NCBI GenBank assembly: GCA_021203305.1
Contig: JAJQBK010000058.1
Coordinates: 1-64,000 of the forward strand
DNA length: 64,000 bases
Source: Lachnospiraceae bacterium
GTDB lineage: Bacteria; Bacillota; Clostridia; Lachnospirales; Lachnospiraceae
Direction: 5' to 3'
In this document: one piece after another, positions 23,932 through 33,518 of the stretch
Layout of the letters: every line of letters begins with the position of its first letter
Numbering within the stretch: position 1 is the first letter of the stretch
Position numbers and translations under genes: made by a program
The notes under the pieces: model-generated
The model's database searches: none
Told to the model about the DNA's origin: nothing
Seen by the model: the letters and a program-made list of their open reading frames with translations, nothing else

Positions 23932-25476
23932 TTATTCATCGTCATCCAGTTTCAGAAAATCAAATTCCAGATCCTCGTCGTCATCGTCATCCAGGAAATT
24001 TCTGGACTTGCGGGGTTTGGCCTTCGATGTCGGCTCCTCCTGCTTGCGCTTGAGCTCCTTGCGGGTTGTCTGCAAAATGTCATCGGAGCTCGGGAAATCC
24101 TCCAGATCCAGGTCATCCAGATCTCCCAGATCAAAATCATCATAACTGCTCCTCGACTGCGTCTTGGGCTGAGGACTGGTCTTTGGCCTTGTATCGGCCG
24201 CCTCTGCCGCCTCCGTTCTGGTTCCCTTTGTCAGAGTCGGCGCTACCGGTTTGGAGGAAATCTGCGATCCGCTGCCCGCGGGCTTCGTCTTCACGGTCTG
24301 CTGGGTTTTCGCCTGTACAGACTGCTGGGTCTTTGTCTGCCCTGTGGCGGACTGCTGAGGCCTTGCCTGCCCTGACGCGGACTGCTGGGTTCTCGCCTGT
24401 CCTGACGCGGGCTGCTGGGTTCTCGCCTGTCCTGACGCGGTCTGCTGGGCTCTTGTCTGTCCCGGAGACTGCTGCGGCTTCGCCTGTCTGGACTGCGGGG
24501 TCTGGGATTTTCCTCCCGCCGTGGGCGCGTTCTCTTTCTTGACCGTGCGGCGGCGCCTGTTCTGCTCCCGTATCTCTTCCACCAGATTCTCCGTGTCTCT
24601 CCAGCGCAGACAGAAGAACGCCGCTGCCGCTCCCGCCACAATCAGCAGAATGACCAGCAGTACAATCACCACCTTCTGTCCGCTTCCGGAGGAGGAAACC
24701 GGAGTATTGGCCGCCTCCAGCAGGGCTTCCACGGAATATCCCTCGCTGCTGCCGTCCTCCACCAGATACCAGACCGTCTCGCCCTCCGCGGTCTCCTGGC
24801 TGACCAGACGATAGGGAACCGCGGTTTCCGTTGTCTCCTCCGCCGGCTCCTCCGTTACGTCCGGATTCTCCACAACCGTTTCTATCTCCTCCGTGCTGAC
24901 TGTCGCCAGATCAGAGCGGATATAGCCGGAAACCGTGCTTCCGTTCTGCTCGAACTGTGCCTGATACCAGACATAGCCGTCGTCACCGGTCTCCTCCGCC
25001 AACACAGTAAAGGTATCCCCGCTTGACAGGGTTGTCACCGCGGTGCTGCTGGTGGTCGCCGACGCGCGCACGTTGACGGTGCCCGCGGTAATCGTACCTG
25101 TGGTGACTGTGGTAGTGGTGGTCGTTGTCAGAACAGCCGCCTCAGTAGAACCTGTCTCCGAAGAGCTTTCCGATACGGAAACCGTGCCGGATGGCACATA
25201 ACCGGTCTCCGTATTGTTGACATAGAGTTGATACCAGATCGCGCCGTCCGTTCCCGTCACTTCATTGTTGACAATCACGCTCTGCCCGCTCGTCAGGCTC
25301 ATCACCACTGCCGCGGAGCTGGAAGCGCTTTCATACAGGCTGGTGTCTGAGGTAATCGTGCCGAGCTTCTGCACATACGCCTCCACCGGCACATTCATCC
25401 GACAAACAGCAGCCGCTGTAATTAACAATGCTGCTGCGAGAGTCAATACTTTTCGCAGTTTTTTCAAAATGTACAC
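23932..25476 (-). CDS. Exported SH3-domain protein with one membrane anchor and QQ-repeat tail
   Basis: Protein of 514 residues with an N-terminal signal (VLTLAAALLITAAAVC). Two extracytoplasmic bacterial SH3 domains follow (about 38-100 and 125-195, the second with GTITAGTVNVRASATTSSTA), then a Glu/Thr-rich segment and a transmembrane helix (VVIVLLVILLIVAGAAAAFF, about 272-291). The cytoplasmic tail holds an Arg-rich stop-transfer, 10-residue repeats ASGQARTQQ(S/P) encoded by a 30-bp tandem repeat (about 24350-24470), and a very acidic end (DDFDLGDLDDLDLEDF and DDDDDEDLEFDFL). SH3b domains usually bind peptidoglycan cross-bridges. The role is unknown; the architecture suggests a wall-sensing protein with a disordered cytoplasmic interaction tail. 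Confidence 0.85.
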   Translation of the reverse strand: MYILKKLRKVLTLAAALLITAAAVCRMNVPVEAYVQKLGTITSDTSLYESASSSAAVVMSLTSGQSVIVNNEVTGTDGAIWYQLYVNNTETGYVPSGTVSVSESSSETGSTEAAVLTTTTTTTVTTGTITAGTVNVRASATTSSTAVTTLSSGDTFTVLAEETGDDGYVWYQAQFEQNGSTVSGYIRSDLATVSTEEIETVVENPDVTEEPAEETTETAVPYRLVSQETAEGETVWYLVEDGSSEGYSVEALLEAANTPVSSSGSGQKVVIVLLVILLIVAGAAAAFFCLRWRDTENLVEEIREQNRRRRTVKKENAPTAGGKSQTPQSRQAKPQQSPGQTRAQQTASGQARTQQPASGQARTQQSASGQARPQQSATGQTKTQQSVQAKTQQTVKTKPAGSGSQISSKPVAPTLTKGTRTEAAEAADTRPKTSPQPKTQSRSSYDDFDLGDLDDLDLEDFPSSDDILQTTRKELKRKQEEPTSKAKPRKSRNFLDDDDDEDLEFDFLKLDDDE

Positions 25477-25504
25477 CTCTTTTCAGTTTTTCTATGGGTT
25501 CATC

Positions 25505-25703
25505 GCTACTATTCACGGCCGCTTTCTCCACATGCGCAATCCCGCCCGCTTCGCGTGCTTTCCCGCCCCTTACAGGGCTAAGATTGCTTATGTGGAGGAA
25601 GTGACTGATTCTCAGTCAACTTGAAATGTATTATCAGCCTCTTACAAGCACAGTGCGCTTGACGAGTCTGATAATACATTCCAAGCCGGCTGTGAATAGT
25701 AAC
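25505..25703. repeat. Modular palindromic repeat, copy 3 (199 bp)
   Basis: Ends GCTACTATTCACGGCC and GGCTGTGAATAGTAAC. The left module pairs CCACATGCGCAATC with GATTGCTTATGTGG, and the right module pairs AATGTATTATCAG with CTGATAATACATT around CTCTTACAAGC and GCTTGACGAG. It fills most of the 414-bp gap between the SH3 gene and gdhA; the rest holds the gdhA promoter. Confidence 0.8.
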
Positions 25704-25819
25704 ATTTGAAAACAGTATACTACATCCGGCGGCTTTTGCAAAGGAAGTATTTTGTTTTTTTCTTAATTTTTTTGTGTCTTTTTTCCCGGAGAAATTTCCC
25801 CAGGAAGCAAAAATTTTTC

Positions 25820-25848
25820 TTGTATACCGGGATAATCTATTTTATAAT
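25820..25848 (+). promoter_or_regulatory. gdhA promoter
   Basis: TTGTAT (25820-25825), a 17-bp spacer and TATAAT (25843-25848), 44 bp before the ATG; an AAGGAGG ribosome site follows at about 25877. Confidence 0.8.
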
Positions 25849-25873
25849 AGGTAGCGGTGTATTTATTCGATAA

Positions 25874-27226
<1,353 letters not shown>

Positions 27227-27256
27227 ATTCCGGCTGTACAGACTCATGCTGTAAGG

Positions 27257-27313
27257 TTTCCACCTGTACGGTTGGACTGTCTGACCGATCCTGCCGCACA
27301 GGTGGAAAATTTT
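27257..27313 (+). terminator. gdhA terminator
   Basis: 11-bp arms TTTCCACCTGT (27257-27267) and ACAGGTGGAAA (27298-27308) enclosing a structured loop, then ATTTTTG. It lies 30 bp past the stop. Confidence 0.85.
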
Positions 27314-27323
27314 TGAAAAGGGC

Positions 27324-27352
27324 TTGTCTTTTTTCTGAAATTCAGCTATACT
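27324..27352 (+). promoter_or_regulatory. Promoter of the antiporter leader RNA
   Basis: TTGTCT (27324-27329) and TATACT (27347-27352) with 17-bp spacing. It gives a 5' leader of about 320 nt before the antiporter ATG. Confidence 0.7.
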
Positions 27353-27359
27353 TCCCACA

Positions 27360-27500
27360 GATATGAGGGAGTAGTTGGCGCGTTCGCCGTAAGGCAAAGC
27401 GTTGTCCCCTTCGTCATCACGCCGACATATTGAAGCGGAACTGGTATCTTGTCTCTCGCAGAGACATAAGATTTTTGTGAAGCGCATCACCAGCCTGTAA
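27360..27500 (+). promoter_or_regulatory. Probable yybP-ykoY (manganese) riboswitch
   Basis: The leader contains GAGGGAGTAGTTGGCG near its 5' end, a matching CGCCGACATA downstream (GTTGGCG/CGCCGAC stem), and a third-helix region with GTCTCTCGCAGAGACATAAGA. The order GGGAGUAG, (G)CCGACAUA and AAGA(CC)UUU resembles the conserved core of the Mn2+-sensing yybP-ykoY class, which controls cation transporters. A strong terminator follows and then a cation antiporter gene, so an ON switch that prevents termination is expected. The match is by eye and one core segment is divergent. Confidence 0.6.
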
Positions 27501-27535
27501 GCAATGCTGTCCGGCCGGACGGGACATGAAATAAC

Positions 27536-27585
27536 GAGACTTTTATCGCATTTTCCAAAAGAAGGCGGTAAAAGTCTCTTTTATT
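27536..27585 (+). terminator. Leader terminator of the riboswitch
   Basis: A 14-bp stem GAGACTTTTATCGC / GGCGGTAAAAGTCTC followed by TTTTATTT, between the sensor region and the antiporter ATG. It is the expression platform of the candidate riboswitch. Confidence 0.85.
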
Positions 27586-27678
27586 TACCGCCAAAATCAT
27601 GTACGGAGGAAAAGTATGCAGTGCCGGACAAACCGACGCGACGCAAACTTCTCTCTCGGGAAAGGAAGGAATATTTTT

Positions 27679-28683
27679 ATGATGTATCTGCTTTTTATCG
27701 TTGGGCTGGTGCTGCTGATTTACGGGGGTGACTGGTTCGTGGACGGTGCCACCGGCATCGCCAGGCGTTTCCATCTGCCGGAGCTTCTGATCGGCGCCAC
27801 TGTGGTGTCCATCGGCACCACCCTCCCGGAGGTCATGGTCTCCACCACCTCCGCCATCCAGGGGCACAGCCAGATTGCCTATGGCAACGCCATCGGCTCC
27901 ATCATCTGCAACACGGCTCTCATCGCCGCCATCAGCGCCGCCGTCCGGCCTTCGGCAGTCAATAAAAAGACCCTGCGCACTCCCGTGACCTTCTTTTTCA
28001 TCGCGGCCGCCTTTTATGTGGCGGTGGCCTACACCTCCGGCTACTTTTCCAGGCCTATCGGCGTTATTTTGCTGATTATTTTTGCGCTGTATATGATCGC
28101 GAATGTGATGGGAATGAAAAATGAACCGGGCGCGTCGAACGCCGCATCAACGGCCGAGGCCCTCCAAAGCTCCGACACAGGAAGCGATGAGAATGACGAT
28201 ACGGACGGGCCTGTCTGGAAAATGATCCTTCTCTTAGTCGTCGGAGCAGTGCTGATCGCCATCGGAGCCGACCTGCTGGTGGATAACGGCACCCTGATCG
28301 CGGAGGCACTGGGCGTCCCGGAATCCGTCATTGCCCTGACCTTCGTAGCGCTCGGCACCTCGCTGCCGGAGTTAGTCACCGCCGTCACCTCCCTCATCAA
28401 GGGCCACAGCTCCCTGTCCCTTGGCAACGTGATCGGCGCCAATGTCTTCAATCTGGTGCTGGTCTGCGGCCTGTCCATCACTGTGTCTCCCTTCAGCATC
28501 CCCGAGAACTCCACCCTCTTCGGGATCAACGCCTCCCTGGTGGTGGACCTGCCGGTGATGCTTCTGGTGATGATCCTGCTGACTGCCATACCTCTGGCCA
28601 AAGGGAAGACAAGTCGTGTGCAGGGCATCCTCCTGCTGGCGATTTATGCGGCGTTCTGCGTGTACCAGTTTGTGCTGGGGTGA
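27679..28683 (+). CDS. Calcium/sodium (CaxA-type) cation antiporter
   Basis: Integral membrane exchanger with two homologous halves, each with an alpha-repeat: GATVVSIGTTLPEVMVST in the first and LTFVALGTSLPELVTAVTSL in the second. About ten transmembrane helices are split by an acidic loop (residues about 155-185, DTGSDENDDTDG). The ATG at 27679, with AAGGAAGG upstream, starts just before the first helix as in relatives. An upstream in-frame ATG at 27616 also has a GGAGG site and would add 21 residues. The probable Mn2+ riboswitch in the leader points to control by, and perhaps export of, manganese. Confidence 0.92.
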   Translation: MMYLLFIVGLVLLIYGGDWFVDGATGIARRFHLPELLIGATVVSIGTTLPEVMVSTTSAIQGHSQIAYGNAIGSIICNTALIAAISAAVRPSAVNKKTLRTPVTFFFIAAAFYVAVAYTSGYFSRPIGVILLIIFALYMIANVMGMKNEPGASNAASTAEALQSSDTGSDENDDTDGPVWKMILLLVVGAVLIAIGADLLVDNGTLIAEALGVPESVIALTFVALGTSLPELVTAVTSLIKGHSSLSLGNVIGANVFNLVLVCGLSITVSPFSIPENSTLFGINASLVVDLPVMLLVMILLTAIPLAKGKTSRVQGILLLAIYAAFCVYQFVLG

Positions 28684-28690
28684 AAAAACA

Positions 28691-28719
28691 TTGACAGCAG
28701 TTTTCTCATAGCGTATAAT
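28691..28719 (+). promoter_or_regulatory. Consensus promoter of the AbrB-RelE pair
   Basis: TTGACA (28691-28696), 17 bp, TATAAT (28714-28719): a perfect SigA match. CAAAATGCAAAG-type words just downstream could bind the AbrB-type antitoxin. Confidence 0.9.
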
Positions 28720-28767
28720 GATTCAAAATGCAAAGAAACCAAGCGCAAAGCGAAGGAGGTGTCGCCT

Positions 28768-29133
28768 ATGCTGCAGAATGCTGACATTGTACTTGACAGA
28801 CGAACCGTAAGTATTTCGTCCAAACGCCAGATCACCATTCCCCAGAAATTTTTTGCGGAGTTAGACTTTCATGACAGGGCGGAGTGCATTTTACTGGAAG
28901 ATGAACTGATTATCAGACCTGCAAATCACACTGACAGCGGAGAGTTCGCTGATCTGATCCTCGAGGATTTAATCAATGAAGGATACAGCGGCAAGGCGTT
29001 GCTGGCTGAGTTCAGGAAACGGCAAAGCCGGGTTCGTCCCGCAGTCGAGAAAATGATCAGGGAAGCTGATCAGGCGGCTCACGGTGAAGGTGAATTTTAT
29101 ACCTTTGAAGAAGTATTCGGTGAGGAGGATTAA
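28768..29133 (+). CDS. AbrB/SpoVT-type antitoxin
   Basis: A 121-residue antitoxin. The N-terminal swapped-hairpin DNA-binding domain (about 8-50) reads RRTVSISSKRQITIPQKFF and ELDFHDRAECILLEDELIIR. The C-terminal acidic helical part (SGEFADLILEDLINEGYSG to EEVFGEED) probably wraps and neutralises the toxin. The ATG at 28768 follows AAGGAGG by 8 bp. The toxin gene starts 5 bp after its stop. Antitoxins of this class repress their own promoter. Confidence 0.88.
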   Translation: MLQNADIVLDRRTVSISSKRQITIPQKFFAELDFHDRAECILLEDELIIRPANHTDSGEFADLILEDLINEGYSGKALLAEFRKRQSRVRPAVEKMIREADQAAHGEGEFYTFEEVFGEED

Positions 29134-29138
29134 TCAAT

Positions 29139-29429
29139 ATGGCTGAAATTATCTTTCTACCTCCCGCCAGAAAATACTTTAAGAAGCTGAAAGATAAAAA
29201 GCTGAAAAAGCTATATGAAGATGCAATAAATGAACTTCGCGAAAACCCTGAAATCGGAGAACGAAAAACCGGAGATCTGAACGGCATATACTGTTATGAT
29301 ATCTATTACAATCGGACAAATTATGAGCTTGCCTACAGAATCAATTATCTGGACGACAAAATTTTAGTTATCATCATGGCAGGAACCAGAGAAAATTATT
29401 ACAATGAATTGAGAAACTATCTTTTTTAA
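29139..29429 (+). CDS. RelE/ParE-family toxin
   Basis: A 96-residue toxin with the RelE fold: LPPARKYFKKLKDKKLKKLY, LRENPEIGERKTGDLNGIYCY, NYELAYRI and LVIIMAGTRENYYNELRNYL. Basic helices and the terminal Arg/Glu/Tyr residues suit ribosome-dependent mRNA cleavage, although a ParE-like gyrase role cannot be excluded. It follows the AbrB-type antitoxin by 5 bp and is closed by its own terminator. Confidence 0.88.
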   Translation: MAEIIFLPPARKYFKKLKDKKLKKLYEDAINELRENPEIGERKTGDLNGIYCYDIYYNRTNYELAYRINYLDDKILVIIMAGTRENYYNELRNYLF

Positions 29430-29443
29430 AAGCTGCAAAGCAA

Positions 29444-29484
29444 TGCCGTGCGGAAAGGAGAAAATCCGCACGGCACTTTGTTTT
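29444..29484 (+). terminator. Terminator of the toxin-antitoxin operon
   Basis: Perfect 10-bp arms TGCCGTGCGG (29444-29453) and CCGCACGGCA (29466-29475), then CTTTGTTTT. Confidence 0.85.
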
Positions 29485-29565
29485 CCAGCCTGCCATTCAG
29501 CACCTTGAAGCACTACAGCCTGCTCTAACACGGTCAATTTATTATTCATCACATCATCTTGCCCA

Positions 29566-30831
29566 TCACATAATCGCCGCCCCGATATCGTGGCGCATAT
29601 ACTTCCCTTCAAAATTGATCCACTCTGTGGCCTTGTAGGCCTTCGCGCGGGCTTCCTTTAAATCCGCCCCTGTTGCGGTGATGCCCACCACTCTGCCTCC
29701 GTTGGTAACAATGCCGTCCTCCGTTGCTTTGGTCCCCGCATGGAAACAGAAATAGTCGTCCTTTCCCTCAAAGGCCTCAAAGCCGGTCATCAGCTTACCC
29801 TTCTCATAATGCACCGGATAGCCGTCGCTTGCCAGTACTACGCAGACCGCCGCATTGTCCGCAAACTTCAGGTCGATCTGATCCAATGTACCGTCAATAC
29901 AGGCTTCCATGACCTCAATAATGTCATTTTCCATTCTCGGAAGCACCACCTGGGCCTCCGGATCGCCGAAACGGGCGTTGTACTCTAAGACCTTCGGCCC
30001 GTCCGCGGTCAGCATCAGGCCAAAGAAAATGATGCCCTTGAAGGGTCTTCCCTCCGCGGCCATGGCCGCCACGGTAGGTTTATAAATCGTCTCCTGACAA
30101 ATCGCGTCAATCTCCTTCGTATAGAAGGGGCTGGGAGAAAAGGTGCCCATGCCGCCGGTATTCAGGCCTGTATCGCCGTCCCCGGCACGCTTGTGGTCCT
30201 GGGCGCTGGTCATGGTCTTAATGGTCTTCCCATCCACAAAGGAGAGCACGCTGACCTCACGGCCTGTCAGAAATTCCTCCACTACCATATGATTGCCGGC
30301 GCTGCCAAACTGCTTGTCCAGCATGATGGTCTTCACGCCCGCCCGGGCCTCTTCCAGGGTATTGCAGATCAGTACGCCCTTGCCCAGCGCCAGGCCGTCT
30401 GCCTTCAGCACGATGGGCATTTTCGCTGTCTCAAGATAGACAAGCGCGGCGTCCGAGTCATCGAAGGTCTCATAAGCCGCGGTGGGAATATGATATTTTT
30501 TCATTAAATCCTTGGAAAAAGCCTTGCTTCCCTCCAGAATGGCCGCGTTGGCCTTCGGTCCAAAGGCGCGGATGCCGTTTTTCTCAAAGACATCCACCAG
30601 GCCGCCCACCAGCGGGTCGTCCATACCCACGATGGCCAGGTCAATTTCCTTTTCCTTCGCAAAGGCCGCCAGAGCGTCAAACTCCATGGCGCCGATGGGC
30701 ACGCACTCCGCGATCTGCGCGATACCGGCGTTGCCCGGGGCACAGTATATTTTGCTCACCTTCTGACTCTTTGCCACACTCATGGCGATGGCGTGCTCTC
30801 TGCCGCCGCCGCCCACAATCAGTACTTTCAT
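29566..30831 (-). CDS. purD: Phosphoribosylamine--glycine ligase
   Basis: ATP-grasp enzyme of 421 residues that makes glycinamide ribonucleotide (GAR) in purine synthesis. It starts MKVLIVGGGGREHAIA, carries the ATP-grasp motif KADGLALGKGV (about 145) and the metal-binding NARFGDPEAQ (about 290). The ATG overlaps the purN stop by 4 bp, so translation is coupled. Last gene of purE-purM-purN-purD. Confidence 0.97.
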   Translation of the reverse strand: MKVLIVGGGGREHAIAMSVAKSQKVSKIYCAPGNAGIAQIAECVPIGAMEFDALAAFAKEKEIDLAIVGMDDPLVGGLVDVFEKNGIRAFGPKANAAILEGSKAFSKDLMKKYHIPTAAYETFDDSDAALVYLETAKMPIVLKADGLALGKGVLICNTLEEARAGVKTIMLDKQFGSAGNHMVVEEFLTGREVSVLSFVDGKTIKTMTSAQDHKRAGDGDTGLNTGGMGTFSPSPFYTKEIDAICQETIYKPTVAAMAAEGRPFKGIIFFGLMLTADGPKVLEYNARFGDPEAQVVLPRMENDIIEVMEACIDGTLDQIDLKFADNAAVCVVLASDGYPVHYEKGKLMTGFEAFEGKDDYFCFHAGTKATEDGIVTNGGRVVGITATGADLKEARAKAYKATEWINFEGKYMRHDIGAAIM

Positions 30832-31424
30832 TTGATCCTCCCGTTAGCGATATCATCTATGGCCTGGGGCAACAATACCCACTCTGCCTCCTCCATCACC
30901 CTTCTCTGTAATACCTCCGGCGTATCGCCCTCCTGCACATACACCGCCTTCTGGGAAATAATCCTGCCGGTATCCATCCCCTTGTCCACAAAATGCACTG
31001 TAGCGCCGGTCACCTTGACGCCGTACTCCAGCGCTTTTTCATGCACCCGCAGTCCGTAATAGCCCACGCCGCAGAAGGAAGGAATCAGCGCCGGATGGAT
31101 GTTGATAATCCGCCCCTCAAAGGCGTCCACCATATCCGGGGGAATGGCCACCAGAAAGCCAGCCAGCACAATCAGATCGGGGGCCAATTCTTTCATCTTC
31201 TCCGTAAAAGCCTCATTGAAGGCCGCCCGGTCCGGGTAGCTTTTGGGGGACAGACACAATGCCGGAATACCATGATTTCTTGCCCGATCCAGTGCCTTTG
31301 CGTGAGCGTTATTGCTGATCACCGCCATAATTTCAGCATTTGTAATTTTCCCGCTGTCCATGGCGTCCATGATTGCCTGCAGATTGGTGCCGCCGCCGGA
31401 CACACACACTACGATTTTCAACAT
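30828..31424 (-). CDS. purN: Phosphoribosylglycinamide formyltransferase
   Basis: Folate-dependent GAR transformylase of 198 residues. Visible motifs are VSGGGTNLQAIMDA near the N-terminus, HPALIPSFCGVGYYG with the catalytic Asn/His region (NIHPAL) and GATVHFVDKGMDTG with the catalytic Asp. It acts on the product of purD, which follows directly. Confidence 0.97.
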   Translation of the reverse strand: MLKIVVCVSGGGTNLQAIMDAMDSGKITNAEIMAVISNNAHAKALDRARNHGIPALCLSPKSYPDRAAFNEAFTEKMKELAPDLIVLAGFLVAIPPDMVDAFEGRIINIHPALIPSFCGVGYYGLRVHEKALEYGVKVTGATVHFVDKGMDTGRIISQKAVYVQEGDTPEVLQRRVMEEAEWVLLPQAIDDIANGRIK

Positions 31425-31548
31425 AGGGATACTCCTTTTTATCAGCTTTGCAACGACTTTTGACCCTTCACACGAGATTCCTTTATCCTTCGCTTTATAA
31501 TGGTTTGCGGTCTTTTGTATATGTTCATCCCGTTTTCAGCCCACAGTC

Positions 31549-32574
31549 TTAACACAGATCCACGCCCTTATCACCGGCCTCGCAGCGCCCGACGATATAA
31601 GCCTGCTCTCCCGCCGCCTGCAGGGCTTTCACCGCAGCCTCCGCGTCACCCGCGTCCACGGCCAGTACCATACCCAGCCCCATATTGTAGGTGTTGTACA
31701 TCATCTGCTCTGCAATGTCGCCCTTTCTTTGCAGCAGGCCAAAGATCGGCGGAACCGGATAGCTGTCCTTCTCCACCACCGCCCTGACACCCTCCGGCAG
31801 CATGCGGGGAATATTTTCATAAAAGCCGCCCCCGGTAATATGGCTGCAGCCCTTGATGGTAATGCCCGTTTCCTTCACACTCTTTAACGCTTTTACATAA
31901 ATGCGGGTGGGCGTCAGAAGCGTTTCTCCCAGCGTGGCACCCAGCTCCTCATAATAAGTATTCAGGCTCTCCACCGTCATATCAAAGACCTTGCGCACCA
32001 GAGAAAAACCGTTGGAATGAACTCCGGAGGAGACGATTCCCACCAGCACATCCCCAGGCTTTATATTCTCCCCCGTAATCATCTCAGACCGCTCCGCCAC
32101 ACCCACGGTAAAACCGGCCAGATCATATTCCTCTTCCGGCATTAAATCCGGATGCTCCGCGGTCTCCCCGCCGATCAGGGCCGCCCCGGCCTCAAGACAG
32201 CCTTCCGCCACGCCCTTCACAATCCGGGCAATCTTCTCCGGAATATTTTTGCCGCAGGCAATATAATCCAGGAAAAATAAAGGCTCGCCGCCCGCGCAGG
32301 CTACATCGTTGACGCACATGGCCACACAGTCGATTCCCACCGTGTCGTGCTTATCCAGCAAAAAAGCAAGCTTGATTTTAGTGCCCATGCCATCCGTGCC
32401 TGACAAAAGCACAGGCTCCTTCATGTCCTTGATTTTCTCCAGAGAAAAGGCGCCGGAAAAGCCGCCGATTCCTCCCAGAACCTCCGGACGCATGGTCTTT
32501 TTCACATGCTCCTTCATCAGCTCCACCGAACGGTAGCCCGCCTCGATGTCCACGCCAGCATTCTTATAATCCAT
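31549..32574 (-). CDS. purM: Phosphoribosylformylglycinamidine cyclo-ligase
   Basis: AIR synthetase of 341 residues. It starts [14 protein letters not shown] and shows [40 protein letters not shown] and [15 protein letters not shown], all hallmarks of PurM. Its 5' end is separated from purE by 258 bp that hold a 25-bp inverted repeat, so coupling to purE may be modulated. Confidence 0.97.
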   Translation of the reverse strand: MDYKNAGVDIEAGYRSVELMKEHVKKTMRPEVLGGIGGFSGAFSLEKIKDMKEPVLLSGTDGMGTKIKLAFLLDKHDTVGIDCVAMCVNDVACAGGEPLFFLDYIACGKNIPEKIARIVKGVAEGCLEAGAALIGGETAEHPDLMPEEEYDLAGFTVGVAERSEMITGENIKPGDVLVGIVSSGVHSNGFSLVRKVFDMTVESLNTYYEELGATLGETLLTPTRIYVKALKSVKETGITIKGCSHITGGGFYENIPRMLPEGVRAVVEKDSYPVPPIFGLLQRKGDIAEQMMYNTYNMGLGMVLAVDAGDAEAAVKALQAAGEQAYIVGRCEAGDKGVDLC

Positions 32575-32706
32575 ATGTATGCTCTCCTCATATATGTATT
32601 ACCCGCAGGCAGTTGCTGCGGACAGACTCAAAACGGCATATAGTCATTTACTATACTCTCATCCTTGGAACCAGCCGCCATATGCATCCCCAGCTTTCAG
32701 TTCCGA

Positions 32707-32821
32707 GGGTCAGCCGCCATATTTTATCCGGGCGAGCGCCTCTGTGCATTGTGCAGGACTAAAAATTGAAAGTAACGTGCCGCACAGCGAAACGAGCCGG
32801 ATAAAATATGGCGGCTGACCC
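32707..32821. repeat. 25-bp perfect inverted repeat between purE and purM
   Basis: GGGTCAGCCGCCATATTTTA plus TCCGG (32707-32731) is repeated inverted at 32797-32821 with a 65-bp spacer. Outside the arms CTTTCAGT and ACTGAAAG extend the pairing imperfectly (about 32692-32832). In the pur message this would form a long stem directly after the purE stop. It looks like an inserted mini-element or a processing/attenuation structure; no coding is seen in the 258 bp. Confidence 0.85.
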
Positions 32822-32832
32822 GACACTGAAAG

Positions 32833-33333
32833 TCAATACTCTTTATACCCGACCTCCTGCAGCCTCGCGTCCTTCTTCTGCACCGACTCCTTTAACGACG
32901 CCGAATACTCCTTCAGCCTCTGCAAAAGCTCCGGATCAGACGTGGCCAGAATCTTCGCTGCCAAAAGCCCCGCGTTTGCCCCGCCATTGATGGCCACCGT
33001 TGCCACCGGAATCCCACTGGGCATCTGCACGATGGAATACAGAGAATCCCTTCCTCCCAGACTGGAGGTATGCATCGGGACACCGATCACCGGCATGGGG
33101 AAAATCGCCGCGCACATGCCCGGCAGATGGGCCGCCATGCCCGCTCCCGCGATAATCACCTTGAAGCCCTTCGCCTCCGCTCCATTCGCGTACTCATAAA
33201 ACACATCCGGCTCCCTGTGGGCTGAGATAATCGCTATCTCATAGGAGATTCCCAGCTGCTCCAGAATGTCCGCCGCCTTCGCCATCACGGGCATATCCGA
33301 GTCGCTGCCCATCACAATTCCAACCTGTGCCAT
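32833..33333 (-). CDS. purE: N5-carboxyaminoimidazole ribonucleotide mutase
   Basis: Class I PurE of 166 residues, which moves the carboxyl group of N5-CAIR. MGSDSDMPVMAKAADIL at the N-terminus binds the phosphate, SAHREPD carries the catalytic His, and GAGMAAHLPGMCA follows. No purK is visible next to it. First gene of the purEMND cluster, with a TATAAT-like -10 at about 33350 on the minus strand. Confidence 0.96.
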   Translation of the reverse strand: MAQVGIVMGSDSDMPVMAKAADILEQLGISYEIAIISAHREPDVFYEYANGAEAKGFKVIIAGAGMAAHLPGMCAAIFPMPVIGVPMHTSSLGGRDSLYSIVQMPSGIPVATVAINGGANAGLLAAKILATSDPELLQRLKEYSASLKESVQKKDARLQEVGYKEY

Positions 33334-33518
33334 TGCTCATCCTCCTGCTGCATATATTATAGTAAATTAACATGTCCGCTGACGTGGACATCACAAAGCA
33401 TAAAAGCCGATTGCTTCGGTTTTCGCTTCGCTGCGGTCCACGCTAATCAGATGTCCCCCGGACATCCGGCGCCTCCCGCATTCACTGCCCGTATTCGCAT
33501 CCGCCCTGCTGCCGCTGT

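Noticed and set aside
33334-33518. A further full copy of the modular palindromic repeat
   Set aside because: Only a short internal piece (about 33412-33472) resembles copy 1 and the terminal sequences are missing, so it is not listed as a copy.
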